A stretch of DNA of 32,200 nt from Alphaproteobacteria bacterium. GTDB taxonomy: Bacteria > Pseudomonadota > Alphaproteobacteria > UBA8366 > Aestuariispiraceae. Location of the stretch: positions 1 through 32,200 of the forward strand of contig JARGPE010000012.1 in the NCBI GenBank assembly GCA_029212835.1, in the 5' to 3' direction. The position numbers were made by a program, and so were the translations under genes. Shown in pieces: positions 8,539 through 16,365 of this stretch. The notes beneath the pieces are model-generated. The model saw only the letters and a program-made list of their open reading frames with translations. It did not search any database and was not told the DNA's origin. Position 1 is the stretch's first letter. Each line of letters starts with the position of its first letter.

Positions 8539-8577
8539 GCCCCGTTGCGTATATACGCGGCGGGGCTCTTTCTTTTT
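8539..8577 (+). terminator. Rho-independent terminator after coxM
   Basis: GCCCCG (8539-8544) pairs with CGGGGC (8561-8566). Two G-U pairs continue the stem into the palindromic core GCGTATATACGC (8547-8558), and the pyrimidine tract TCTTTCTTTTT follows directly. This long GC-rich stem plus T-rich tail is a convincing intrinsic terminator 27 bases past the coxM stop. It separates coxGSLM from the envelope genes downstream. Confidence 0.85.
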
Positions 8578-8629
8578 CCAGCATAGGTCGGCACACTGTC
8601 CGAATGGACATTTCCACTGGATCCTAACT

Positions 8630-8818
8630 ATGCGGCCGTATCCGTTTCCCCTTCTCTGCCTGATAACATGGCTGATTGGCAGTGCCTCTGCAGTGGCGCA
8701 GTCCGTTGATGAGCGGGAAACGTTGTGCCGAGCCACAGATACAGCTGCAGAACAGCGACTGAGCGCCTGTGGCAGCCTGATAGAAGGCGCGGCGTACACC
8801 ACCGCGGAATTGCGCTGA
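8630..8818 (+). pseudogene. N-terminal fragment of a secreted TPR protein (signal peptide), out of frame with the rest
   Basis: A 62-codon frame begins with a clear signal peptide (RPYPFPLLCLITWLIGSASAVAQ) and continues SVDERETLCRATDT...RLSACGSLIEGAAYTTAEL, then hits TGA at 8816-8818. That region matches the usual leader of periplasmic TPR proteins ('..R...AC..LI.SG...g..L'), which normally runs straight into the first TPR helix. Here the first TPR helix (RGIALMQTGALDAAM) is in the neighbouring frame from about 8803. The two pieces therefore look like one gene broken by a small out-of-frame deletion. The alternative is two translationally coupled genes: the stop overlaps an ATG as TGATG. Confidence 0.5.
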
Positions 8819-9438
8819 TGCAGACCGGTGCCCTGGATGCCGCGATGACAGATTTGGATACCGCGTTAGATTATGACCCCTATCTCTATAAGGCCTATAT
8901 CCAAAGAGGCATGGTTCTGTTGTTTAAGAACGATCCCTATCGCGCGATCCTGGATTTCAGTGTCGCTGCGGGGTTGGAGCCACTGATCGCAGAACCCTAT
9001 GCCCAGCGTGCCCTGGCCTTATTTGCGAATAAGGAATATGCAGCAGCCATCAAAGATTTGGAAACCGCGCTTAACTATGATCCGACCAATGTATCCGCAC
9101 GGCGTTCGCTCGCCTGGATGCTGTCGGTCAGCCCCGATCGCAGTCTCAGAGATGGCACGCGTGCGCTTGGCCTTGTGGATCAACAAGGCGCGCAGTCAAA
9201 TCAAGTCGTCTATGCAGCCGTCCAGGCGGAATCCGGCGATATCGATGGGGCTATGAGCACCTACCGCACAGTGGCTGGTCAGGATCCACGCGCCGGACAA
9301 AAGTTTCAAAGCTACCTGAATGCCGCTGGTTATTATAAGGGGCCGCTTGATGGGTCCTTTTCGTCTCTGGTGGAAGAGGCGCTGAAACAATGTCTTCTGG
9401 CGGGCTGCCGCATTGGCGGACCGATCATTCGTCCATGA
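8818..9438 (+). CDS. TPR-repeat protein with C-terminal peptidoglycan-binding-like segment (frame-disrupted gene, main part)
   Basis: From ATG at 8818 the frame encodes 206 residues with at least three tetratricopeptide units (GALDAAMTDLDTALDYDP, KAYIQRGMVLLFKNDPYRAILDF, and AQRALALFANKEYAAAIKDLETALNYDP). A tail follows, AAGYYKGPLDGSFSSLVEEALKQCL, that resembles a PG_binding_1 repeat ('LGYYKGPIDG.yg..t..Al'). The same frame reads RGIAL immediately before this ATG, so the true TPR array extends upstream and the gene appears to have lost its in-frame signal peptide, which lies in the 8630-8818 frame. If still translated from 8818, the product would be cytoplasmic. Its stop overlaps the ydbH start (ATGA at 9435-9438), so it belongs to the ydbH transcription unit. 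No specific function can be named. Confidence 0.6.
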   Translation: MQTGALDAAMTDLDTALDYDPYLYKAYIQRGMVLLFKNDPYRAILDFSVAAGLEPLIAEPYAQRALALFANKEYAAAIKDLETALNYDPTNVSARRSLAWMLSVSPDRSLRDGTRALGLVDQQGAQSNQVVYAAVQAESGDIDGAMSTYRTVAGQDPRAGQKFQSYLNAAGYYKGPLDGSFSSLVEEALKQCLLAGCRIGGPIIRP

Positions 9439-12401
9439 CAGAAAAACCCGACCCAGAACTCAAAATCGGCGATCGGCTGATAGAGGAAGAAACGCCAGAG
9501 GGTCGAGGTTTTCGCCGCTGGTTGTGGCTTGGCCTACGCTCCGCCCTGATTCTTCTTATAATCCTTGGCGTATTGTTGGGGCTGGGGTGGTTGTTTCGGT
9601 TGCCCATGGCAAACTCTGTCCTGCCAATCCTGCTGGAAAGCGTTTTAGATCAGCCTGTTACATTGAAGGTCACAAAGATTGAGTCAACTGAAGTTAAGAT
9701 TGAGAACTTTGCGATTCAGAATGGCCCCAGCATCGCCCATATTGATCTGGTGCCGAATCTATCGATTGCGGATGGCACCTATCTGGACTCTCTGACTCTC
9801 GATGGTATTCGTGCGCAAATGCATGTGACAGAGGCTGGAGGCACGGAGATAAATGGACTGGATACGCTATTTGTGTCCGACACATCTGATAACACAGAAC
9901 TCACCCTCCCCCAGATCCCCATAAAGAATATCAAGGTTTCAGACATCCAGATTGAGGCAACGACTCCGATCGGCCCACAATTGTTGACCGGTAATCTGGC
10001 AATCTCCCTGGACGCCGCGCCAAGCCTGATGCCCATGACATTAACGGCTCATCTGAATGCCCCAGACAGCCAAAGCGCCATTCTGGCGACAATCACAGCC
10101 GGTTCCCGAGGATTGGTGGCAAATGCGACTGTGGACCTATCCCTCGCTCACTGGCTACCTTTCCTGCCAGGCATTGAGGTGGCAACAGGTCGCACAACGG
10201 CAACACTGGATATGACCAGCGGTCCTTTAAACACAGACCAGTTTGAGGAAATCGGTTTGCCCGGTCTGATGGCGGCCCTGACAGGATCAGCAGAAATCGC
10301 CTGGAGCGGCGCAAGTGTGAAGCCTTACGATTGGTCAACTTTGACACCAGATGATGGCATCGGCCTGATCACGATTGAGGGGGGGCGTCTTCAGCTTACC
10401 CTACCCACCGACATTGAAGTAGAAAGCGGGCCAATTCCAGACAATCTGCGCCACACCCTACCTGATGCAGTGAATGCCTATGCGGATGGCAACCCGCAAC
10501 TAACCCTATCCCAGACAGATGACCGGCCAGCCCTTATCCTGCGCCCCGATGCTGGCGGAGGGTGGCGCACGGAATTCGCGTTGGATGCCGGTATCGCCCT
10601 GGGACCGCTTTCAACCCGCGTCACTCCGGAAAGCCTGACTCTGTCAGATCAGTTCGCCCCGCGCAGGATGACTCTGTCATCTGCCAGTATTGATATGGTG
10701 CGGGGCTTGGATCTTCCCCGAGAAATCACTGGACATGTCGATATTGGATCCCTCGCGGTCGATCTTCCACTTCTGATATCCTCCCCCTCTGCACATCCAG
10801 CCTTTGATATCCCCTATCAGGCTGAAGTAATGGTATATGGCGATATCTTTCCCCCGATCTGGGCCCGCTCCTCTGCATTGAAATCCGCAGGCACTGCACA
10901 TCTTAGACAGAGTTTGGAGGGCTTGGACTTAACCGTAGATCGTGGCAGTCAATTGAAGCTGGACGGGCTGACAGGGACCGGTGATGTGAGACTGTCCCCA
11001 CGATTGCGTCTGGATGTTGCGGGGCGTGATCCATTGCGGGTTGGATTGGATTTTGCTGACCCCATCAACAGTCTTTCAGTTGAAGGGGCCTTTCGCCTGG
11101 GTGCGCTGAGCCTCGCAATCCCCAGTGCAGACCCGCCCCTATCCCTTGAACTGGACCGACAGCCCGTCTCCCTGCGCTATCAAAAAGGAGCCGCGACCTT
11201 AGCCATGGGACCTGTGGATGTGACAGTGCCGGAATTGGATGCATCCCTGAGTCGCGCCGTGCTGCATATCGACTATGGTGGTAAATCAGGCACAGCCACC
11301 CTATCCGCTGATGGAATAAAGATCGCAGGTAAACCCCTATTGCCCGGCACGCTGACAGCCAGCATGGCGATGAATGAATTGTCGGACGGAACCTTAACCG
11401 TTGATGGGCCTATTTCTCTGGCAGAAGGACGCGTTACGGCCAGCCTATCTGCGTCCCACACGCCCGCCGGTATCAGTCACATTACACTGAAAGCAGCACC
11501 CATTCAGTTTGGCCCGGAAAATCTGGCCCTGGGCGATGTTGTACCTGCGGCTACTTTGAATGCAGATCAGAAACTGCCCTTGGTAACCGGCCAGATCGAC
11601 GCCGAGCTGGATATGACGCTGACACAAGCCGGACAATCCGGCGATTTAACCATCGCATTGGATAATGTCGGCGTTATGGATGCGGAAATCGGGCCAAAAT
11701 CCATTAATGGAACCGTGCTGTTTGATATGTCCTCTCCCGGCGCAACCCAGGGAATTCAAAAACTGACAGGTATCCTGTCCGCACCCGGCCTGCCCGATAT
11801 GCCAACTGCGATCACATTTTCCATCGACCCATCTCGTGTTGTGCAGATCAAGGAAGCAACACTCGACCTCTTTGATGGGGAGATTGCCTTAATCGACGCA
11901 CAGTTAGACCCGGCAGAGGTCAGCCTGAACGGCACTTTACGCCTGCGCCGGGTCGACCTGCAGCAGGCATTGCAACATTTGGAAATTGAGGGGGTCGAGG
12001 GAACCGGCAAGATTTCCGGGCTGATGCCAGTTCGTGTGACCCAGGGGGATATTATCCTGAATGATGGCAGCCTGGCAGCCGAGGGCGGTGGTGTTCTGAA
12101 GATCGACAATGAAACCGTCAATCAAGCCTTGTCCAGTGATCAGCAGGAAGTGCAACTGCTGTCCGAGACCTTAAAAGATTTCCATTATGACGGCCTGACT
12201 GCCACCGTGGCATTACCCGCCGGGAAGAACGGCCATATCGGATTATCTCTCAGCGGACGAAATCCGGCAGTAATGGATGGCTATCCCTTCCAGATCAATG
12301 TCAATTTAGAAAGCGACTTCAGGAACTTATTCCAGATACTTCTGGCATTCATGGAAGCTTATGGTTCGGTTTTAAACTCGGCTAATTTATCGTCGCCCTG
12401 A
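9435..12401 (+). CDS. ydbH: YdbH-like AsmA-family protein, putative intermembrane lipid transporter
   Basis: A 988-residue envelope protein with a short cytoplasmic N-terminus, one transmembrane anchor at about residues 29-54 (LILLIILGVLLGLGW), and a very long periplasmic beta-rich domain with no further membrane segment. The domain shows many repeated 'LTLdG.r...G.l..' strands. This is the architecture of AsmA-like/TamB-related bridge proteins that shuttle phospholipid between the inner and outer membranes. Assignment to YdbH rests on the next two genes, which match YnbE and YdbL in the E. coli order ydbH-ynbE-ydbL, and on the YdbH-like C-terminus (EGVEGTGKISGLMPVRV, then DFHYDGLTATVAL). The start at 9435 overlaps the TPR stop by four bases; an in-frame codon 15 residues upstream is less likely. 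YdbH acts redundantly with YhdP and TamB in E. coli. Confidence 0.85.
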   Translation: MTEKPDPELKIGDRLIEEETPEGRGFRRWLWLGLRSALILLIILGVLLGLGWLFRLPMANSVLPILLESVLDQPVTLKVTKIESTEVKIENFAIQNGPSIAHIDLVPNLSIADGTYLDSLTLDGIRAQMHVTEAGGTEINGLDTLFVSDTSDNTELTLPQIPIKNIKVSDIQIEATTPIGPQLLTGNLAISLDAAPSLMPMTLTAHLNAPDSQSAILATITAGSRGLVANATVDLSLAHWLPFLPGIEVATGRTTATLDMTSGPLNTDQFEEIGLPGLMAALTGSAEIAWSGASVKPYDWSTLTPDDGIGLITIEGGRLQLTLPTDIEVESGPIPDNLRHTLPDAVNAYADGNPQLTLSQTDDRPALILRPDAGGGWRTEFALDAGIALGPLSTRVTPESLTLSDQFAPRRMTLSSASIDMVRGLDLPREITGHVDIGSLAVDLPLLISSPSAHPAFDIPYQAEVMVYGDIFPPIWARSSALKSAGTAHLRQSLEGLDLTVDRGSQLKLDGLTGTGDVRLSPRLRLDVAGRDPLRVGLDFADPINSLSVEGAFRLGALSLAIPSADPPLSLELDRQPVSLRYQKGAATLAMGPVDVTVPELDASLSRAVLHIDYGGKSGTATLSADGIKIAGKPLLPGTLTASMAMNELSDGTLTVDGPISLAEGRVTASLSASHTPAGISHITLKAAPIQFGPENLALGDVVPAATLNADQKLPLVTGQIDAELDMTLTQAGQSGDLTIALDNVGVMDAEIGPKSINGTVLFDMSSPGATQGIQKLTGILSAPGLPDMPTAITFSIDPSRVVQIKEATLDLFDGEIALIDAQLDPAEVSLNGTLRLRRVDLQQALQHLEIEGVEGTGKISGLMPVRVTQGDIILNDGSLAAEGGGVLKIDNETVNQALSSDQQEVQLLSETLKDFHYDGLTATVALPAGKNGHIGLSLSGRNPAVMDGYPFQINVNLESDFRNLFQILLAFMEAYGSVLNSANLSSP

Positions 12402-12481
12402 TGTTGCCCTTTTCTATTGCGATAAATCAGTTGTAGAGTCCCTGTAACGACTTTGACCGCATACGATCGGATGGACACCCC

Positions 12482-12682
12482 GTGTTAATGGCCCCCAGAA
12501 AACTTGGCCTTGCTGCTGCTCTGCTGAGCCTTTCGCTCGCATCGGCCTGCACGCCGACCGTTCAGTTAGAGGCCCCGCGGGAGCCGATCACAATCAATCT
12601 CAACGTCAAGTTGGACGCAGATGTCCGCTTACGGCTGATTCAAGAGGCGCAAGAAGATGTTAAAGCAAATCCGATATTCTAA
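12482..12682 (+). CDS. ynbE: YnbE-like outer-membrane lipoprotein
   Basis: A 66-residue lipoprotein with signal peptide LGLAAALLSLSLASAC and lipidated Cys23, followed by Thr, so outer-membrane sorting is expected because there is no Asp at +2. The mature sequence CTPTVQLEAPREPITINLNVKLDADVRLRL closely follows the E. coli YnbE pattern 'CTP.i...APkEPITINmNVKI'. In E. coli, YnbE is the outer-membrane partner of YdbH and is thought to continue its beta-sheet groove. I take GTG at 12482, with GGATGGA six bases upstream; ATG at 12488 is a close alternative that removes two residues. The gene is 80 bases after ydbH, and its 3' end overlaps ydbL by 26 bases, which implies coupled translation. Confidence 0.88.
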   Translation: MLMAPRKLGLAAALLSLSLASACTPTVQLEAPREPITINLNVKLDADVRLRLIQEAQEDVKANPIF

Positions 12683-13052
12683 CACCCTGTCTGCGCAAGA
12701 TTTTTCGCGTCGCCGCGTAATGATTGCTTTTGCTGCGCTGTTGTTTGCGGCTCCGATGCTTTTTGGAAACCTGCCTGGGGCACAAGCCGCAGATTCGCTG
12801 GATGGCCCTCGATCTGCGGGTACAGTCGGTGAACGTTATGACGGTTATGCCGTGGTTCGGGATGGCGCTGAGGGAGATGTCCAGCAGTTGGTCGCTTCCA
12901 TCAATGCAAAGCGCAAAGAATTCTATCAATCTAAGGCGACCGAACAGGGCGTCGATATCACCGCTATTCAAGCGATTTATGCCAAGGCCATCTATGACAA
13001 GGCTCCCTCCGGCTGGTGGTTCCTGACCGAAAGTGGTTGGGTACAGAAATAG
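12657..13052 (+). CDS. ydbL: YdbL-like periplasmic protein (DUF1318)
   Basis: A 131-residue exported protein; the mature part begins near ADSLDGPRSAGTVGERYDGY. The segments 'aR..G.VGE...GY', LVASINAKRKEFYQ, VDITAIQAIYAKA and the C-terminal WFLTESGWVQK are the YdbL/DUF1318 pattern. In E. coli, YdbL modulates the YdbH-YnbE bridge. The N-terminus is longer than a normal Sec signal and contains SRRRVMIAFAALLFAAP, which resembles a twin-arginine signal. ATG at 12657 lies inside ynbE with GAGG nine bases upstream; a shorter start at ATG 12720 would give a plain Sec-like signal and remove the arginine motif. It is the last gene of the envelope module. Confidence 0.85.
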   Translation: MLKQIRYSNTLSAQDFSRRRVMIAFAALLFAAPMLFGNLPGAQAADSLDGPRSAGTVGERYDGYAVVRDGAEGDVQQLVASINAKRKEFYQSKATEQGVDITAIQAIYAKAIYDKAPSGWWFLTESGWVQK

Positions 13053-13083
13053 TCATCATCGCCGTTGGGTTACACCAAATCGG

Positions 13084-13111
13084 TTGAGGCTGACGCCCGG
13101 AACCCTATATC
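13084..13111 (+). promoter_or_regulatory. Possible sigma-70-type promoter upstream of coxD
   Basis: TTGAGG (13084-13089), a 16-base spacer and TATATC (13106-13111) lie 34 bases before the coxD start in the 92-base gap after ydbL. Each hexamer matches consensus at four of six positions. Support is weak, but some promoter between the coxM terminator and coxD is needed unless coxD is reached from the ydbH transcript. Confidence 0.25.
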
Positions 13112-13144
13112 GTGGGGCAGTGATTCTTTATTTCGTGAGGTTTT

Positions 13145-14074
13145 ATGTCTGGCACCCTTCCCCAATCCGTTGATGAAACACAGAAACTTCTATCCGATGG
13201 TCGTTATGTCGCGGATCGGTCGCTTTCAACGGCACTTTTTCTGTCGCTCAAGCTGCACCGCCCTTTATTCCTAGAGGGGGAAGCAGGAACCGGAAAAACG
13301 GAAATTGCCAAAGTCCTGTCCGAAACACTGGATCGCCCATTGATTCGTCTGCAATGCTACGAGGGGCTGGATATTTCATCCGCTGTTTACGAGTGGAACT
13401 ATGCCCGCCAGATGATGGAAATCCGCCTTTCTGAAGCGTCTGGTGGGGGTGATCGTGCTGCGCTGGAAGCCGATCTGTTTTCTGAACGTTTCCTCATAAA
13501 ACGACCGATCCTACAGGCTCTGGAATCTGCCAAGAAAGGCAAAGCACCGGTCCTGTTGATCGATGAGTTGGACCGCACGGATGAACCCTTTGAGGCCTTT
13601 CTGCTGGAAGTCCTCTCAGACTTTCAGGTCACGGTTCCGGAATTTGGCACTGTGAAGGCAGAAGAGCCACCTTTGGTCGTTTTGACCTCGAACCGAACCC
13701 GTGAAATCCATGACGCGATAAAGCGGCGCTGTTTCTATTACTGGGTCGATTATCCTGATGCTGAACGGGAATTGGCTATTCTGGCGATCAAAGCCCCCGA
13801 GGCACCAGAAGCCCTGAGCCGTCAAATCGTCGCCTTCGTTCAGAAAATCCGCACCATGGACTTATTCAAGTTGCCGGGTGTTGCGGAAACCATTGATTGG
13901 GCTCAAGCACTGACACAATTGGATCGGCTAGCACTGGACCCCGATACGATTAACGATACGCTGGGGGCCTTGCTGAAATATCAAGATGACATCGCACGTC
14001 TGCGTGGCTCGGAAGCGGCGCGCATTCTGGAAGAAGCAAAAGTTGAACTCGCCCAGGCGGGCTATGCTGCGTGA
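13145..14074 (+). CDS. coxD: MoxR-type AAA+ ATPase CoxD
   Basis: A 309-residue AAA+ ATPase of the MoxR family. Walker A is GEAGTGKT (residues 45-52), Walker B is VLLIDE with D140-E141, and a sensor-1 like LTSNRTREIHDAIKRRC follows. The segment LQCYEGLDISSAVYEWNY is highly characteristic of CoxD and its relatives. In Oligotropha-type systems CoxD is a membrane-associated chaperone-like ATPase needed to assemble the active-site metal-sulfur centre, and it pairs with the VWA protein CoxE. Here it opens the accessory operon, and its TGA overlaps the coxE GTG start. The presence of coxD/coxE with a form II (cysteine-less) CoxL indicates that their role is not confined to copper insertion. Confidence 0.92.
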   Translation: MSGTLPQSVDETQKLLSDGRYVADRSLSTALFLSLKLHRPLFLEGEAGTGKTEIAKVLSETLDRPLIRLQCYEGLDISSAVYEWNYARQMMEIRLSEASGGGDRAALEADLFSERFLIKRPILQALESAKKGKAPVLLIDELDRTDEPFEAFLLEVLSDFQVTVPEFGTVKAEEPPLVVLTSNRTREIHDAIKRRCFYYWVDYPDAERELAILAIKAPEAPEALSRQIVAFVQKIRTMDLFKLPGVAETIDWAQALTQLDRLALDPDTINDTLGALLKYQDDIARLRGSEAARILEEAKVELAQAGYAA

Positions 14075-15345
14075 CCAAAAAGGTCGTGACCCCAGAGGCA
14101 TCTCAACCAGCTGCCAATTTGGTTGTCGGCCAGGCTGATGGCGGTCGTTTGGCCGAAAACATCATGTATTTTGGGCGCGTCCTGCGTGCGGCGGGCCTGC
14201 CCGTTGGCACTGGCAAAGTACTGGATGCGATTGAAGCCGTTAGTGCGGTGGGTGTCGACAGCCGTAAGGACTTTTACTGGACCCTGCACGCAATATTCGT
14301 AAATCGCCGCGATCAAAGGGAAATATTTGATCAGGCCTTCCACTTTTTCTGGAAGAATCCCAATCTCTTAGAAAAGGCGATGGCGATGCTGTTGCCCGCC
14401 ATGAAGGGGGAACAGCAGCCAGAAAAGGCCGAAATGTCGACCCGACTGGCGGAGGCCCTGACTAAGGAACGCCCCCCTGCGCCGGAGAATGAGGCCGACG
14501 AGGAAGAAGAGGAAGAATTCGACATCGACGCATCCCTCACCTTCTCCCGCAAAGAGGTTCTGACGGAAAAAGACTTTGAGAAAATGAGCACGGCAGAGCT
14601 GGAGGCTGCCCGCAAGGCGATTCAGAGGATGCATCTCGCCTTTAATCCTATTCCAACACGGCGTTTCTATCCTGACCCCAAGGGACGCCGCACCGATCTT
14701 CGCGCCACCCTGCGCCGTGCCGCACGATCCGGTGGGGATCTGTCGCAACTGAGCATGCGCAAGCGCCGCCGTCGCGTGCCGCCATTGGTGATCCTGTGTG
14801 ATATTTCAGGCTCAATGGATCGTTATGCCCGCATGATGCTGCATTTCATACATGCCTTGACCAATGACCGGGACCGGGTCTCCAGCTTCCTATTTGGAAC
14901 ACGCCTGACCAACATCACGCGCACTATGCGGCGCAAAGACCCCGATGTCGCCATTGATCAATGCGCCGCCCAGGTGGAAGACTGGGCTGGTGGCACCCGC
15001 ATCGGCATCACCTTGTCAGAATTTAACCGCACATGGTCTCGCCGGGTGATGACCCAGGGGCCAATTGTCCTGCTGATCACAGATGGCCTGGACCGTGATG
15101 GCGCAAAGGGGCTGGAGGCAGAGATGGAGCGCCTGCATAAGTCTTGTCGCCAGTTGATCTGGCTGAATCCGCTGTTGCGATGGGATGGTTATTCTCCAAA
15201 GGCCAGTGGAGCAAAGGCGATGATCCGTAATGTCGACAGCTTCCGCCCTATCCACAATCTGGACTCCCTCTCAAAACTGGCAGATGCTCTGAGCACAGAA
15301 ACCCCGGTGCAAAATTTGTCGCGCTGGAAGGAGATGGCAGCATGA
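14071..15345 (+). CDS. coxE: von Willebrand factor A domain protein CoxE
   Basis: A 424-residue protein. The N-terminal helical half is followed by an acidic stretch (EADEEEEEEFDID), a basic segment (RKRRRRVPP) and a C-terminal VWA domain with a MIDAS motif DISGSM starting at D244. Further metal-site features are the conserved GGTRIG threonine region and VLLITDGLDRD. The final part, FRPIHNLDSLSKLADAL, matches the CoxE family end. It partners MoxR-type CoxD in maturation of CO dehydrogenase-like enzymes. The start is GTG at 14071, overlapping the coxD stop as GTGA; no better start with a Shine-Dalgarno sequence is apparent. The stop overlaps the next gene as ATGA. Confidence 0.92.
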   Translation: MTKKVVTPEASQPAANLVVGQADGGRLAENIMYFGRVLRAAGLPVGTGKVLDAIEAVSAVGVDSRKDFYWTLHAIFVNRRDQREIFDQAFHFFWKNPNLLEKAMAMLLPAMKGEQQPEKAEMSTRLAEALTKERPPAPENEADEEEEEEFDIDASLTFSRKEVLTEKDFEKMSTAELEAARKAIQRMHLAFNPIPTRRFYPDPKGRRTDLRATLRRAARSGGDLSQLSMRKRRRRVPPLVILCDISGSMDRYARMMLHFIHALTNDRDRVSSFLFGTRLTNITRTMRRKDPDVAIDQCAAQVEDWAGGTRIGITLSEFNRTWSRRVMTQGPIVLLITDGLDRDGAKGLEAEMERLHKSCRQLIWLNPLLRWDGYSPKASGAKAMIRNVDSFRPIHNLDSLSKLADALSTETPVQNLSRWKEMAA

Positions 15346-15665
15346 GTGACCTCATTGATCCCTTAACCCAAGCGAAAGAATGGCAGGATCAAGGGCTAAA
15401 AGTCGCTGTGGCAACGGTTGTTGAGACTTGGGGGTCATCCCCTCGCCCCGCTGGCAGTCAATTGGTAGTCAATGAAGAGGCTGGCTTCGAAGGCTCCGTT
15501 TCTGGTGGCTGTATCGAAGGGGCTGTCGTGACCGAGGCGCTGGATATCATGGAAAGTGGCACGCCCAAGCTAATGGAATTTGGGGTGTCCGATGCCATGG
15601 CCTGGGAAGTGGGCTTGGCCTGTGGCGGCACGGTGCGGGTTTTCGTCGAAAAGCTGGAGGCGTAA
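15342..15665 (+). CDS. XdhC/CoxI family protein, N-terminal domain only
   Basis: A 107-residue protein equal to the first domain of XdhC (XdhC_CoxI). It has VATVVETWGSSPRPAGSQLVV, the invariant SGGCIEGAVV loop with a conserved cysteine, and ending GLACGGTVRVFVEKLEA. XdhC proteins bind the mature molybdenum cofactor and help its sulfuration and insertion into xanthine oxidase-family enzymes. The usual second domain (Rossmann) is missing here and instead starts as a separate gene seven bases after this stop. A heterodimer of the two products would restore a full XdhC. Translation is coupled to coxE through the ATGA overlap at 15342-15345. Confidence 0.9.
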   Translation: MSDLIDPLTQAKEWQDQGLKVAVATVVETWGSSPRPAGSQLVVNEEAGFEGSVSGGCIEGAVVTEALDIMESGTPKLMEFGVSDAMAWEVGLACGGTVRVFVEKLEA

Positions 15666-15672
15666 CGACGCC

Positions 15673-16365
15673 ATGAAGCGGTCTCTTCTGGAACAATTGC
15701 AATCCGCCCGCGATGCTGTCCTGCCCACCGTGTTGATCACGCGGCTGGAGGATGGGGCGCAGGCCCTGATCGTGGAGGACACGGTCGTCACAGGGGACCT
15801 GGCCCCCGACACCGCGCTAAAAGATGCCGCCAAAGACTGTCTGCGTCAGGACAAGTCCCGAATGGTGGATGGCTGTTTTTTGCAAATATTTAATCCGCCT
15901 TTACGCCTGATTGTAATTGGCGCAGTCCATATCGCCCAAGCTCTGGTGCCTATGGCAACCCTTGCTGGCTATGCCGCCACAGTCATTGATCCGCGGGGGG
16001 CCTGGGCCAGTGAGGCACGCTTTCCTGGCGTTGCGGTGCTGCAGGATTGGCCAGAAGAAGTGATGGTTGCCCTGAAGCCAGACCGCCGCACCGCGATAGT
16101 GGCGCTGACCCATGACCCGAAGCTGGATGATCCGGCCCTGGCCGTCGCCTTGAAATCCGATGCTTTCTATATCGGCGCCTTGGGCAGCAAAAAGACCGCT
16201 GCAGCGCGTGCCGAGCGCCTGAAGGCTGGCGGCAGTGATCCCGACGCTATCGCAGGAATTGACGGACCGATTGGATTGAATATTGGCGCGGTCTCTCCAG
16301 CAGAGATCGCTGTCTCTATTCTGGCAAAAATGACCCTGGCTCTGCGGGGACCGAAGGGGAGCTGA
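15673..16365 (+). CDS. XdhC Rossmann-domain protein, C-terminal domain partner
   Basis: A 230-residue protein. After a short N-terminal region, the XdhC Rossmann domain begins at RLIVIGAVHIAQALVPMA, the family's 'GaGHIa.aL' nucleotide-binding turn. DRRTAIVALTHDPKLDDPAL and FYIGALGSKKTAAARAERL are near-invariant family segments, and the tail IGLNIGAVSPAEIAVSILAKM completes it. Together with the preceding 107-residue protein it makes up the domain set of one full-length XdhC. The open frame extends 31 codons upstream, overlapping the previous gene; I choose ATG at 15673 because it avoids that overlap and starts MKRSLLEQL. The stop TGA overlaps the next ATG (TGATG at 16363-16367). Confidence 0.9.
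   Translation: MKRSLLEQLQSARDAVLPTVLITRLEDGAQALIVEDTVVTGDLAPDTALKDAAKDCLRQDKSRMVDGCFLQIFNPPLRLIVIGAVHIAQALVPMATLAGYAATVIDPRGAWASEARFPGVAVLQDWPEEVMVALKPDRRTAIVALTHDPKLDDPALAVALKSDAFYIGALGSKKTAAARAERLKAGGSDPDAIAGIDGPIGLNIGAVSPAEIAVSILAKMTLALRGPKGS

Noticed and set aside
8143-8802. 219-codon minus-strand frame antisense to coxM
   Set aside because: It crosses the strong terminator and the coxM coding sequence, has no family resemblance and no Shine-Dalgarno context; it looks like a mirror of coxM codon bias.
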